From contig DLST01000006.1 in the NCBI GenBank assembly GCA_002500745.1, forward strand, positions 62,001 to 126,000: 64,000 bases of DNA, given 5' to 3'. Shown here one piece after another: positions 43,490-51,899 of the stretch (the first letter of the stretch is position 1; every line of letters begins with the position of its first letter). Below the pieces are notes generated by a model. That model was not told where the DNA came from. It saw only the letters and a program-made list of their open reading frames with translations, and did no database searches. Made by a program: the position numbers and the translations under genes. Source of the stretch: Sphingobacterium sp. UBA7855. Lineage in GTDB: Bacteria; Bacteroidota; Bacteroidia; Sphingobacteriales; Sphingobacteriaceae.

Positions 43490-46459
43490 ATGAACAAACA
43501 GCTATCACGTCCATTTTGGGCTCTGAGCATGCTACTCGGTGTAAGTGCTTCGGCATTTGCGCAACAGGCAACGCTAAAAGGGCGAGTAATGGACCAGAAG
43601 GGGAGTTCCTTGGTTGGTGCTACACTGCGCTTCGAGGATATTCAAAAATCACTGTCTACCAATGCGAATGGGGATTTTAGCTTGGATAGACTACAAACGG
43701 GGAAATTACGTCTGAAGGTAAGTATGGTCGGATATGCGACCCTGGATACCTTGATCCAGGTCGGCGATGGACAGCATCCGTTAAACCTTTACCTGAAATC
43801 CAATACCAGTGCACTGGAAGAGGTTGTGGTGATTGGTTATGGTACGCAAAAGAAAAGTGACCTGACGGGTTCAATCAGCACAGTATCTGCAAAAGATTTT
43901 CAAAAAGGACAGATCTCCTCGCCGGAGCAACTCATTATGGGGAAAGTTCCAGGCGTACAGATTACGACAAGTGGGGGGCAGCCAGGAGCAGCAAGCACCA
44001 TACGTATCCGTACCGGAGCTTCATTGAACGCAAGTAACGATCCGTTAATTGTCGTAGATGGAATTCCATTGGCAGGTGGTTCTGTATCCGGGGTAGCAAA
44101 CCCATTAAGTATGATTAATCCAAATGATATTGAGACATTTACAATCTTGAAAGATGCCAATGCAACAGCCATCTATGGTTCGCGAGCGTCGAATGGGGTG
44201 ATTTTGATCACGACAAAAAAAGGTAGCCGCTCCGGTACGCAGGTGAATTTTAGTACACAGAATTCATTGGCGACAGTCGCCAATAAAGTAAAGCTACTCA
44301 ACGCCGATCAAATCCGTGATTATGTCAATACAAATGGCAGTGATGCCATGAAAAAACTGTTAGGAACAGCCAATACCGATTGGCAGGATGTGATCTATGG
44401 CAATGCATTTACAACGGATAATAACGTTAATATTGCTTCGAAGGCAGGAAATATGCCATACCGTATTTCTGCGGGATATATGAACCAGGATGGGGTACTG
44501 AAAAATGATAACTTGAAGCGAACTACTGCTGCATTGGCTTTAACGCCAAAATTTTTGGACAATCACCTTTCTTTAGATGTGAATGTGCGTGGTACCTGGT
44601 CAAAATCTAAATTCGCTACTCAGGATGCAATTGGTACAGCTATTCAGTTCGATCCCACCCAACCTGTGTATGTAGAGGATAAAAGTAGTTTTGGCGGGTA
44701 CTACGAGTGGATTCAAGGGGGGAAGCCTAATCCCAATGCACCTCGCAACCCGTTAGCCTTGTTGGATTTACGCAAAGATAATGGCGATGTGTTTAGAAGT
44801 ATCGGAAATGCAAAGGTGGATTATAGTTTTCATTTCCTGCCGGAGCTGCATGCCAACCTAAACGTCGGCTACGATTTGGCACGTTCCAAAGGCAATACAT
44901 TCACCCCAGCGATCGCTGCACGTAATTTTAATGAGGGTGGTGAAAGAACGCAATATAAAACCGATATCAACAATAAAACGCTGGAGTTTTATTTAAAGTA
45001 TGATAAGGAATTACCTACAATCAAAAGTACGATAGACGCGACATTAGGCTATGGCTACTATAAAAATAGTAGCAAGGTTTACAATTTTAACCGTACAAAT
45101 GCGGATGGTGATAAGATCCTAAATGAACCTACTCGGCCTTTTGATAAGCCCGAAAATCTGTTGATCTCTTATTATGGCCGTCTGATTTATACCTATGACA
45201 ACCGCTATGTTCTGTCGGGAACCTTGCGGTCGGATGGTTCTTCCCGTTTTAGTCCGGATAACCGTTGGGGATATTTTCCTTCTGTTGGATTTACCTGGCG
45301 GGCAAAGAACGAAGGCTTTTTAAAAGATATAGCTGCAGTATCCGAACTGAAGCTCCGTCTAAGTTATGGAAAAACCGGGCAGCAAGATGGCATCGCCAAC
45401 TATTCTTATTTGCCTAATTATACCATCAGCGGCAACGAGTCGATGTATCGCTTTGGTGATGAATACTACTATTTAAATTCACCTGTGGCCTACGATAAAG
45501 ACATTCGTTGGGAAAATACAACAACCTATAATGCCGGAGTTGATTTTGGCTTTAGCAACAATCGGGTCTATGGTAGCGTGGATTATTATTCGAAAAAGAC
45601 CAAAGACCTGCTCAGCACGATTCCCGTCCCTGTAGGCTCTAACTTTAGCAATTTCCTGTTGACCAACGTGGGTAACATGGAAAACCAGGGGCTGGAGTTT
45701 AATGTACACTTCGTCCCGCTAAAAACGGATAATTCGACCTTGGACATCGGTTTTAACCTAACTTATAATAAGAGTAAAGTAACCAATCTGACACAGAGTG
45801 ATGATCCGAACTTTATTGTAGAGACCGGTGGTATCCGTGGTGGTACAGGCGGAAATATCCAGGCGCATAAGGTTAATTTCATGCCAAACAGTTTCAATGT
45901 TTTCCAACAGGTATATGATGAACAAGGGCATCCTGTCGAAGGTGTCTATGTTGACCGTAATGGAGATGGCGTTATCAGCGATAACGATCGCTATCTGTAT
46001 AAATCACCGTTACCGAAATATCTTTTGGGTTTTACGGCGGCATACAGCTACAAAAAATGGTCGGCAACAACGGTATTGCGCGCAAATCTTGACAATTATG
46101 TCTACGACAATGTTTCTTCTAATCTAGGTAGTGGTGCGAATGTCAGTGATCAGGCCGTATTGGTCATCAACAATGCACCGGTGGACTTTTTGAACACCAA
46201 TTTTTTGCTTAAACAGCTGCAGAGTGATTACTATATCAAGAATGCTTCGTTTTTGAAAATGGATAATGTGAATCTGAGTTACAATCTTGGAAAATTTATC
46301 CGGAACAGTAATGCTTCGATGTCTATTTCTGCAACGGTACAGAATGTATTTACGATTACCAAGTATAAAGGGGTTGATCCGGAAATATCCAATGGTATAG
46401 ATGACCGTTTCTATCCCAGACCGAGAACGTACGTGGTGGGTGTTAATGTGAGTTTTTAA
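43490..46459 (+). CDS. SusC-like TonB-dependent receptor, maltodextrin importer
   Basis: Outer-membrane transporter of 989 aa, starting 11 bp after the amylase gene. Signal peptide (about 1-24, ending SAFAQQ), carboxypeptidase-regulatory-like domain (about 27-105), TonB box EEVVVIGYG, plug with RIRTGASLNASNDPLIVVDG and ATAIYGSRASNGVILI, and a barrel ending in VNVSF. There is no STN domain, consistent with control by the LacI-type protein and not by a FecR pair. Substrate is inferred to be starch oligosaccharides because both flanking enzymes are GH13. The SusD partner follows after 11 bp. Confidence 0.94.
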   Translation: MNKQLSRPFWALSMLLGVSASAFAQQATLKGRVMDQKGSSLVGATLRFEDIQKSLSTNANGDFSLDRLQTGKLRLKVSMVGYATLDTLIQVGDGQHPLNLYLKSNTSALEEVVVIGYGTQKKSDLTGSISTVSAKDFQKGQISSPEQLIMGKVPGVQITTSGGQPGAASTIRIRTGASLNASNDPLIVVDGIPLAGGSVSGVANPLSMINPNDIETFTILKDANATAIYGSRASNGVILITTKKGSRSGTQVNFSTQNSLATVANKVKLLNADQIRDYVNTNGSDAMKKLLGTANTDWQDVIYGNAFTTDNNVNIASKAGNMPYRISAGYMNQDGVLKNDNLKRTTAALALTPKFLDNHLSLDVNVRGTWSKSKFATQDAIGTAIQFDPTQPVYVEDKSSFGGYYEWIQGGKPNPNAPRNPLALLDLRKDNGDVFRSIGNAKVDYSFHFLPELHANLNVGYDLARSKGNTFTPAIAARNFNEGGERTQYKTDINNKTLEFYLKYDKELPTIKSTIDATLGYGYYKNSSKVYNFNRTNADGDKILNEPTRPFDKPENLLISYYGRLIYTYDNRYVLSGTLRSDGSSRFSPDNRWGYFPSVGFTWRAKNEGFLKDIAAVSELKLRLSYGKTGQQDGIANYSYLPNYTISGNESMYRFGDEYYYLNSPVAYDKDIRWENTTTYNAGVDFGFSNNRVYGSVDYYSKKTKDLLSTIPVPVGSNFSNFLLTNVGNMENQGLEFNVHFVPLKTDNSTLDIGFNLTYNKSKVTNLTQSDDPNFIVETGGIRGGTGGNIQAHKVNFMPNSFNVFQQVYDEQGHPVEGVYVDRNGDGVISDNDRYLYKSPLPKYLLGFTAAYSYKKWSATTVLRANLDNYVYDNVSSNLGSGANVSDQAVLVINNAPVDFLNTNFLLKQLQSDYYIKNASFLKMDNVNLSYNLGKFIRNSNASMSISATVQNVFTITKYKGVDPEISNGIDDRFYPRPRTYVVGVNVSF

Positions 46460-46470
46460 ACAATATAACG

Positions 46471-48066
46471 ATGAAAAAATTAAATAAATATATAGGCGCT
46501 TGCTTGCTTGCCGTCGCATTGAGCAGCTGCCACAAGGATTTGGACTTAAAACCGACCAACGATGTTACCGCAGATGTTGCTTATAAGGATTTTCAGGGGT
46601 ACACCTCCTCTTTTGCCAGGTTATATGGATCTTTGACCCTCACCAGTACTTCAGGACCTAATAATTCCGATCTAGGTGGATTGGATGCCGGTACATCGGA
46701 TTTTTTGCGTCTTTTTTGGAACGCACAAGAACTGACAACGGATGAAGCTGCTTGTGCATGGCTCAATGACCCGGGTATCAGTGGGTTAGATTATCTGAAT
46801 TTTGATGACAGTAATCCCATGCTGCGCGGCCTTTACACGCGTTGTGTTTATAGTGCAACGCTAGTCAATGAATTTTTAAGAGAAAGTACTGAAGCCAAAT
46901 TGGCCGAGCGTGGTATTTCTGATGCCGATAAAAAAGAAATCGCTTATTATCGTGCCGAAGCAAGATTCTTACGTGCTTATAATTATTGGGTGCTGCTTGA
47001 TTTATTTGGCAATCCACCATTTGTAACCGAAGAAACTCCTGTCGGAAAAGTATCGCCGCCTCAGATCAAACGACCTGAACTTTTTGCGTATGTAGAGAAA
47101 GAGCTGTTGGAAGTTGCAGGCCAGCTAAAAGGTGCCAAACAGAATGTATATGGTCGTGTCGATCAAGTTGCGGCATGGGGGCTGTTGGCTCGTTTATACC
47201 TCAACGCTGAAGTTTACCTGGGTGCCGGTAATAAGAAATATACCGAAGCAATTACATACGCAGAAAAAGTACTGAACTCGAGCTATAGTTTGGGGACAAA
47301 TTATCGGGAGCTCTTTTACGCGGATAATGATGTGAACAACACCGAATTTATTTTCTATCTACCTTATGATGGAACCAAAACACAGAGCAAGGGTGGTACA
47401 ACTTATCTGATCAATGCAGCTATTGATGCAACGATGGATCCCACTTCATTTGGTGTACCGGGCGGCGGTTGGGCCGGAAATCGGACACGCGACAATATCG
47501 CAACGATTTTCGGAGACTACAGCGGAGCAACGGACAAGAGGGCAATGTTTCACTTAAATACGAGCGTTAAAATTGAAGATATCGCCGTCTATAAGCAAGG
47601 ACTGGCGGTTACCAAATTCCGCAATGTGAACAAGGACGGAAAAACTGCTCCTCCGGCAGCTGAAGGTTTCGTTGCTTCGGTGGATTTCCCGTTGATCCGT
47701 CTGGCAGAGATGAACTTGATCTATGCTGAGGCGACATTGCGTGGCGGCTCTGGCGGAAGCTTGGCCAAGGCGCTGGACTATGTCAATAAACTGCGTGTAC
47801 GTGCTTATGGAAACAACAGTGGGAACTTAATGAATCTTTCTTTGGATGATATTCTCAATGAGCGTGTGAAAGAATTATACTGGGAAGGATTTAGACGTTC
47901 GGATTTAATCCGCTATGGCAAATTTACGGGTGATAATTACCTCTGGCCTTTTAAAGGTGGTGTGCTTGCAGGTCAGGCAGTTGCCGGGTATAGGACGCTG
48001 TTCCCACTTCCTGCTTCGGATATTATTGCGAACTCCAATCTTGTACAGAATCCAGGCTATAATTAA
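46471..48066 (+). CDS. SusD-like starch-binding lipoprotein
   Basis: SusD family lipoprotein, 531 aa, lipobox ALSSC (C20). Family features: DLKPTNDVTADVAYKDFQGY after the anchor, YRAEARFLRAYNYWVLLDLF, VAAWGLLARLYLNAEVYLG, MNLIYAEATLRGGSGG, RVKELYWEGFRRSDLIRYG and a LFPLPASDIIANSNLVQNPGY end. It shares more with the original starch SusD than the other SusD proteins of the window do (TADVAYKDFQGY and NEFLRE motifs). It should bind amylose-like helices on the surface as part of the SusCD complex. Confidence 0.93.
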   Translation: MKKLNKYIGACLLAVALSSCHKDLDLKPTNDVTADVAYKDFQGYTSSFARLYGSLTLTSTSGPNNSDLGGLDAGTSDFLRLFWNAQELTTDEAACAWLNDPGISGLDYLNFDDSNPMLRGLYTRCVYSATLVNEFLRESTEAKLAERGISDADKKEIAYYRAEARFLRAYNYWVLLDLFGNPPFVTEETPVGKVSPPQIKRPELFAYVEKELLEVAGQLKGAKQNVYGRVDQVAAWGLLARLYLNAEVYLGAGNKKYTEAITYAEKVLNSSYSLGTNYRELFYADNDVNNTEFIFYLPYDGTKTQSKGGTTYLINAAIDATMDPTSFGVPGGGWAGNRTRDNIATIFGDYSGATDKRAMFHLNTSVKIEDIAVYKQGLAVTKFRNVNKDGKTAPPAAEGFVASVDFPLIRLAEMNLIYAEATLRGGSGGSLAKALDYVNKLRVRAYGNNSGNLMNLSLDDILNERVKELYWEGFRRSDLIRYGKFTGDNYLWPFKGGVLAGQAVAGYRTLFPLPASDIIANSNLVQNPGYN

Positions 48067-48232
48067 TCAGCATCAGACAGGAAGAACGACGAGTCTCTTC
48101 CGGTCAATGTAGCCTTACCTGTAATAAGACAATTGTTGACAGATGAAACCGGGCAATATCTATTGTTCGACGCATTGGCGAATGGTCAGTTACCCGGGCT
48201 TTCATCAGCTATTGAAAACAAAAATTAAACAG

Positions 48233-49252
48233 ATGAAAATTAGACACTATATCGGAATCATGCTGCTATTTATCGTGGCGTTCCAAAGTTGTAAAAAAGA
48301 TGAGACGCGCGCTATATTGGCTAGCGGGGAGGACATAAAGCCGGCGACTTTAAGCCTCGATAAAACGAATGTAACCTTGTCAAAAGATAACGCAGAGGAT
48401 ACGGTACTGCACCTCAATATGATTCAGCCTGACTTTGGTTTTCAGGCTGCAGTGACCAATGTCCTTCAGTTTGGGCTTAAAGGTGACAATTTTAAAACTG
48501 TAAAGGAAGTGGTTATTCCTAGTGGTCGGAGCACCGTAGGTTTTACGGGTTATGAGCTGAATAGCTATTTACTTGCTTTGGGTGTGTCAACAGGGACCAC
48601 TTCTGAATTTGACGTGCGCATAAAGTCAAGTATCAACGCTAAAATTACGGTGGTGTATTCTGCTTTAGCTGGTCTGAAGGCGATCCCCTTCGCTTCAACA
48701 AGTTATTTATATGCCATAGGGGCTTATGAGGACTGGGTTGAAGCCAATGCTGAATCGTTGATTTCGCCGACGAGTAATGGGATCTATACCGGTATCATCA
48801 ATTTTCCAGAAGAAAAATTGACCTTTAAACTGACTCCTGAGCGAAATTGGAGCAATTCATATGGAGAAACAGAGCCAGGTAAGATCGTTTACAATGGTGG
48901 TCAAGACATCAAGGCTCCACGTGCCGGTAATCTCGAATTGGAAGTAAACACAACAGCTAACACGATTTCTTATAAAGACCATAGCTGGGGCATTATTGGT
49001 AGCGCCACGCCTAAGGGCTGGGATGCCGATACGGATATGAAATTCGACAATGCCAATCAGGTATGGAAGCTCACAGTGAGCTTGACTGCAGGCGAGATCA
49101 AATTCCGTAAAAACCACGATTGGGGAACCAATTTTGGCGGGACTAATGGCACCTTGGCTGCTGGCGGTGCAAATATCGCCGTTGCCAATGCCGGTACCTA
49201 TGATATTGTCGTGGATTTCAATGCAAATACATATACGTTGACGAAGAAATAA
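48233..49252 (+). CDS. SusE-like outer-membrane starch-binding lipoprotein
   Basis: Lipoprotein of 339 aa from the ATG at 48233; the signal MKIRHYIGIMLLFIVAFQSC ends in a lipobox cysteine (C20). The reading frame extends 90 bp upstream, but that part precedes the signal. Residues 30-140 are the SusE N-terminal Ig-like domain (LSLDKTNVTLSKDNAEDTVL). Two starch-binding repeats follow, about 150-245 (YAIGAYEDWVEANAES, LTFKLTPERNW) and 250-339 (WGIIGSATPKGWDADTDMKF, EIKFRKNHDWGTNFG), each with the aromatic pattern of SusE/SusF modules. With only two binding modules it is shorter than SusF. It has no catalytic motif. Confidence 0.9.
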   Translation: MKIRHYIGIMLLFIVAFQSCKKDETRAILASGEDIKPATLSLDKTNVTLSKDNAEDTVLHLNMIQPDFGFQAAVTNVLQFGLKGDNFKTVKEVVIPSGRSTVGFTGYELNSYLLALGVSTGTTSEFDVRIKSSINAKITVVYSALAGLKAIPFASTSYLYAIGAYEDWVEANAESLISPTSNGIYTGIINFPEEKLTFKLTPERNWSNSYGETEPGKIVYNGGQDIKAPRAGNLELEVNTTANTISYKDHSWGIIGSATPKGWDADTDMKFDNANQVWKLTVSLTAGEIKFRKNHDWGTNFGGTNGTLAAGGANIAVANAGTYDIVVDFNANTYTLTKK

Positions 49253-49258
49253 AAAACG

Positions 49259-51118
49259 ATGTTTAAACGAAATAAAAAGATTACCACAGTATTCGTGGCA
49301 CTAACGGTGTTTGGATGGAGCCCCCTAATGGGGCAATCCATCCAACGCGTAGAACCTTTAAACTGGTGGGTAGGAATGGAAAATCCCACTTTGCAGCTTG
49401 TCGTCTATGGACCTCAGATAGGGAAAAGCGAGGTACAGGTGGAGGATAAAGGGATAGAACTTGTCAAAGTCAATCGCGTAGAAAATCCCAACTACCTCTT
49501 TTTGGATGTCAAGGTGGCTGCTTCGGCCAAACCAGGATGGTCAACTTTTACCTTTAGCCAAGGAAAGAAAAAATTAACCTATCGTTATGAGTTGAAGCAG
49601 AGAAATCAAAAAATAAAAGCACAGGGTGTGAACAGTGCTGATTTGATCTACCTGATTATGCCCGATCGTTTTGCCAATGGAAACAAAGGAAATGATCAGG
49701 TGAAAGGCATGTTGGATATGAGTTTAAACCGAGACTCGATGTATCTGCGTCATGGTGGTGATCTGGAAGGTATTATCGGAAAGCTGGATTACCTACAAGA
49801 TCTTGGGGTGACATCATTGTGGTTGACCCCTGTGTTGACCAATGACATGCCCCAGGCTTCATATCATGGTTATGCCAACACCGAAACCTATCATATTGAT
49901 CCCCGTTTTGGTAGCAACGATACCTATGTCCAATTGGGTGAACAGCTGCATAAACGTCAGATGAAACTGATTTTTGATGTGGTGCCCAATCATATTGGAA
50001 GTTATCATTGGACGGTAAAAGACAAGCCGATGGCTGACTGGCTCAATGAATGGCCTACCTATACGCAGACATCATACAAAGATCAGACAGTTTTTGATCC
50101 TTATGCCTCGGCAGATGACAAAAAGAAAATGGTCAAAGGCTGGTTTGTTCCCACAATGCCCGATATGAACGAACAAAACCCATACGTTCAAAATTATCTG
50201 ACCCAAAGCCATATCTGGTGGATAGAGACTGCGGCAATAGATGGATTCCGAATTGATACCTATCCGTACAATGATCTTGATTTTATGGCCAAATGGACAG
50301 ATCGCATTCTGCAGGAGTATCCAAAATTTACCTTTTTTGGTGAAACATGGGTACATGGTGTGGGGAACCAGGCCTATTTTCTGGGTGGAAAACGAGTTGG
50401 CCAGGAGGTCGATTCCAAGCTGATGGGTGTCACGGATTTTCAGCTTAATTATGCCATAGGTGATGCACTTAACCAAAAGACAGAATGGACCGCCGGAGCC
50501 AATAAATTATATTCAACCCTCGCTTCAGACTTTCTGTACCCACATCCCGAGCAAAATGTCCTTTTTTTGGATAACCACGATAAAGATCGTTTTTTCTCCG
50601 TTGTCGGTGAAAATGTGCAGAAATATAAATCGGCAATGGCTTGGCTTATGACAACAAGGGGCATCCCACAATTGTACTATGGGGCGGAAATTCTGATGAA
50701 GAATTTCTCCAATCCAGATGGCTTGTTACGGGAAGACTTTCAGGGTGGTTTCGCGGGTGATAAACTGAACAAGTTTACGGTAGAGGGAAGGACTAAAGCA
50801 GAGCAGGATATGTGGGCTTTTATTCAAACGCTAGCCAATTATCGTAAACAACATGCTGTATTACAAACCGGTAAAACGATGCAATATGTGCCCGAAGATG
50901 GCGTATATGTTTATTTCCGTTACAACGAAAAGCAAACTGTTATGGTCGTGATGAATTGCAATGATGTCGCGAAGGAACTTAAACTCGATCGCTTTAGGGA
51001 ACGAAATAACCAGGTGAAGTCCTATTTCGATATTATTCAAAAGCAAGAGACCAATCCAGTTGACCATAGCTTGAAGTTGGACGCTTACGAGACTAAAGTG
51101 TTTGAGCTTAAGTTTTAA
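49259..51118 (+). CDS. GH13 neopullulanase/cyclomaltodextrinase, SusA-like
   Basis: Periplasmic GH13 enzyme of 619 aa starting 6 bp after the SusE gene. A signal peptide (about 8-26) is followed by an N-terminal Ig-like domain (about 27-115; WWVGMENPTLQLVVYG), as in SusA, and then the barrel: MPDRFANGN, DVVPNH, DGFRID with nucleophile D333, FGETW with acid/base E362 and FLDNHD with D441. The C-terminal beta domain ends at residue 619. SusA-type enzymes hydrolyse maltooligosaccharides and cyclodextrins in the periplasm, giving glucose and maltose. In this locus the product would feed the disaccharide porter and GH65 enzyme encoded downstream. Confidence 0.93.
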   Translation: MFKRNKKITTVFVALTVFGWSPLMGQSIQRVEPLNWWVGMENPTLQLVVYGPQIGKSEVQVEDKGIELVKVNRVENPNYLFLDVKVAASAKPGWSTFTFSQGKKKLTYRYELKQRNQKIKAQGVNSADLIYLIMPDRFANGNKGNDQVKGMLDMSLNRDSMYLRHGGDLEGIIGKLDYLQDLGVTSLWLTPVLTNDMPQASYHGYANTETYHIDPRFGSNDTYVQLGEQLHKRQMKLIFDVVPNHIGSYHWTVKDKPMADWLNEWPTYTQTSYKDQTVFDPYASADDKKKMVKGWFVPTMPDMNEQNPYVQNYLTQSHIWWIETAAIDGFRIDTYPYNDLDFMAKWTDRILQEYPKFTFFGETWVHGVGNQAYFLGGKRVGQEVDSKLMGVTDFQLNYAIGDALNQKTEWTAGANKLYSTLASDFLYPHPEQNVLFLDNHDKDRFFSVVGENVQKYKSAMAWLMTTRGIPQLYYGAEILMKNFSNPDGLLREDFQGGFAGDKLNKFTVEGRTKAEQDMWAFIQTLANYRKQHAVLQTGKTMQYVPEDGVYVYFRYNEKQTVMVVMNCNDVAKELKLDRFRERNNQVKSYFDIIQKQETNPVDHSLKLDAYETKVFELKF

Positions 51119-51151
51119 CACAATTTAAAATTCTATAGAATTCATTTTTCG

Positions 51152-51799
51152 ATGATTAATTATAATACTGTAAAAGCCGTAATATTTGATTTGGACGGTG
51201 TGTTGGTGGATACGGCGGTCTACCATTTTCAAGCCTGGCATAGATTGGCAGAAGGCTTGGGTTATTCGTTTTCTCTTGTTGACAACGAACAGCTGAAAGG
51301 GGTCAGTCGCATTGAATCCCTCGAGCTTATTTTAAAATGGGCGGGGGCGAAAATATCCGATGCTGAAAAAGCGGATTTGCTGTCACTTAAAAACAAATGG
51401 TACTTGGAGCTGATTGAACAACTCAGCCCTGACCACTTGCTTTCAGGTAGTTTAGATCTATTAGAAAAACTCCAGAAAAAGGGGATTAAGATTGCATTGG
51501 GGTCAGCCAGCAAGAACGCGATGGGCATCCTTGAAAAAACGGGGATTATCAGCTATTTCGACGCATTGATTGATGGAAATGTGGTTCAACTGTCTAAACC
51601 TAATCCAGCAGTTTTCCTGAAGGGAGCTGAGGCTTTGGGAATTGAACCGGCATGCTGTCTCGTGCTGGAAGATGCTCAAGCCGGAATAGATGCGGCAAGG
51701 GCAGCCGGCATGCAGGTGATAGGGATTGGGCAGGCTGAACATCTTAACGGAGCAGATTTAGTGGTAGCCGATTTAGGAGCCTTAGTCGATAAATTTTAG
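51152..51799 (+). CDS. pgmB: Beta-phosphoglucomutase, HAD superfamily
   Basis: Cytoplasmic beta-phosphoglucomutase of 215 aa that interconverts beta-glucose 1-phosphate and glucose 6-phosphate. HAD motif I is FDLDGVLVD with nucleophile D13 and general acid/base D15, the cap domain contains the substrate loop LKGVSRIESLELIL, motif II is LGSASKNA, and motifs III/IV are KPNPAVFLKGAEALG and VLEDAQAGIDAARAAGM. These are the features of beta-PGM rather than other HAD phosphatases. It is placed directly before the GH65 phosphorylase whose product it would use. It starts 33 bp after the SusA-like gene. Confidence 0.94.
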   Translation: MINYNTVKAVIFDLDGVLVDTAVYHFQAWHRLAEGLGYSFSLVDNEQLKGVSRIESLELILKWAGAKISDAEKADLLSLKNKWYLELIEQLSPDHLLSGSLDLLEKLQKKGIKIALGSASKNAMGILEKTGIISYFDALIDGNVVQLSKPNPAVFLKGAEALGIEPACCLVLEDAQAGIDAARAAGMQVIGIGQAEHLNGADLVVADLGALVDKF

Positions 51800-51899
51800 G
51801 AGCAATTCAAGTGATGGAAGCAAGGCGTAGATCATATTGGCAAAGAAGACCAGAATGATTGAGGCAGAGTATCCGTCGCGCATTGAAAAAAATATAAAG

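Noticed and set aside
48067-48232. Upstream extension of the SusE-like gene or a small gene in the susD-susE gap
   Set aside because: The extended frame precedes a good lipoprotein signal, and no other frame in the gap looks coding.
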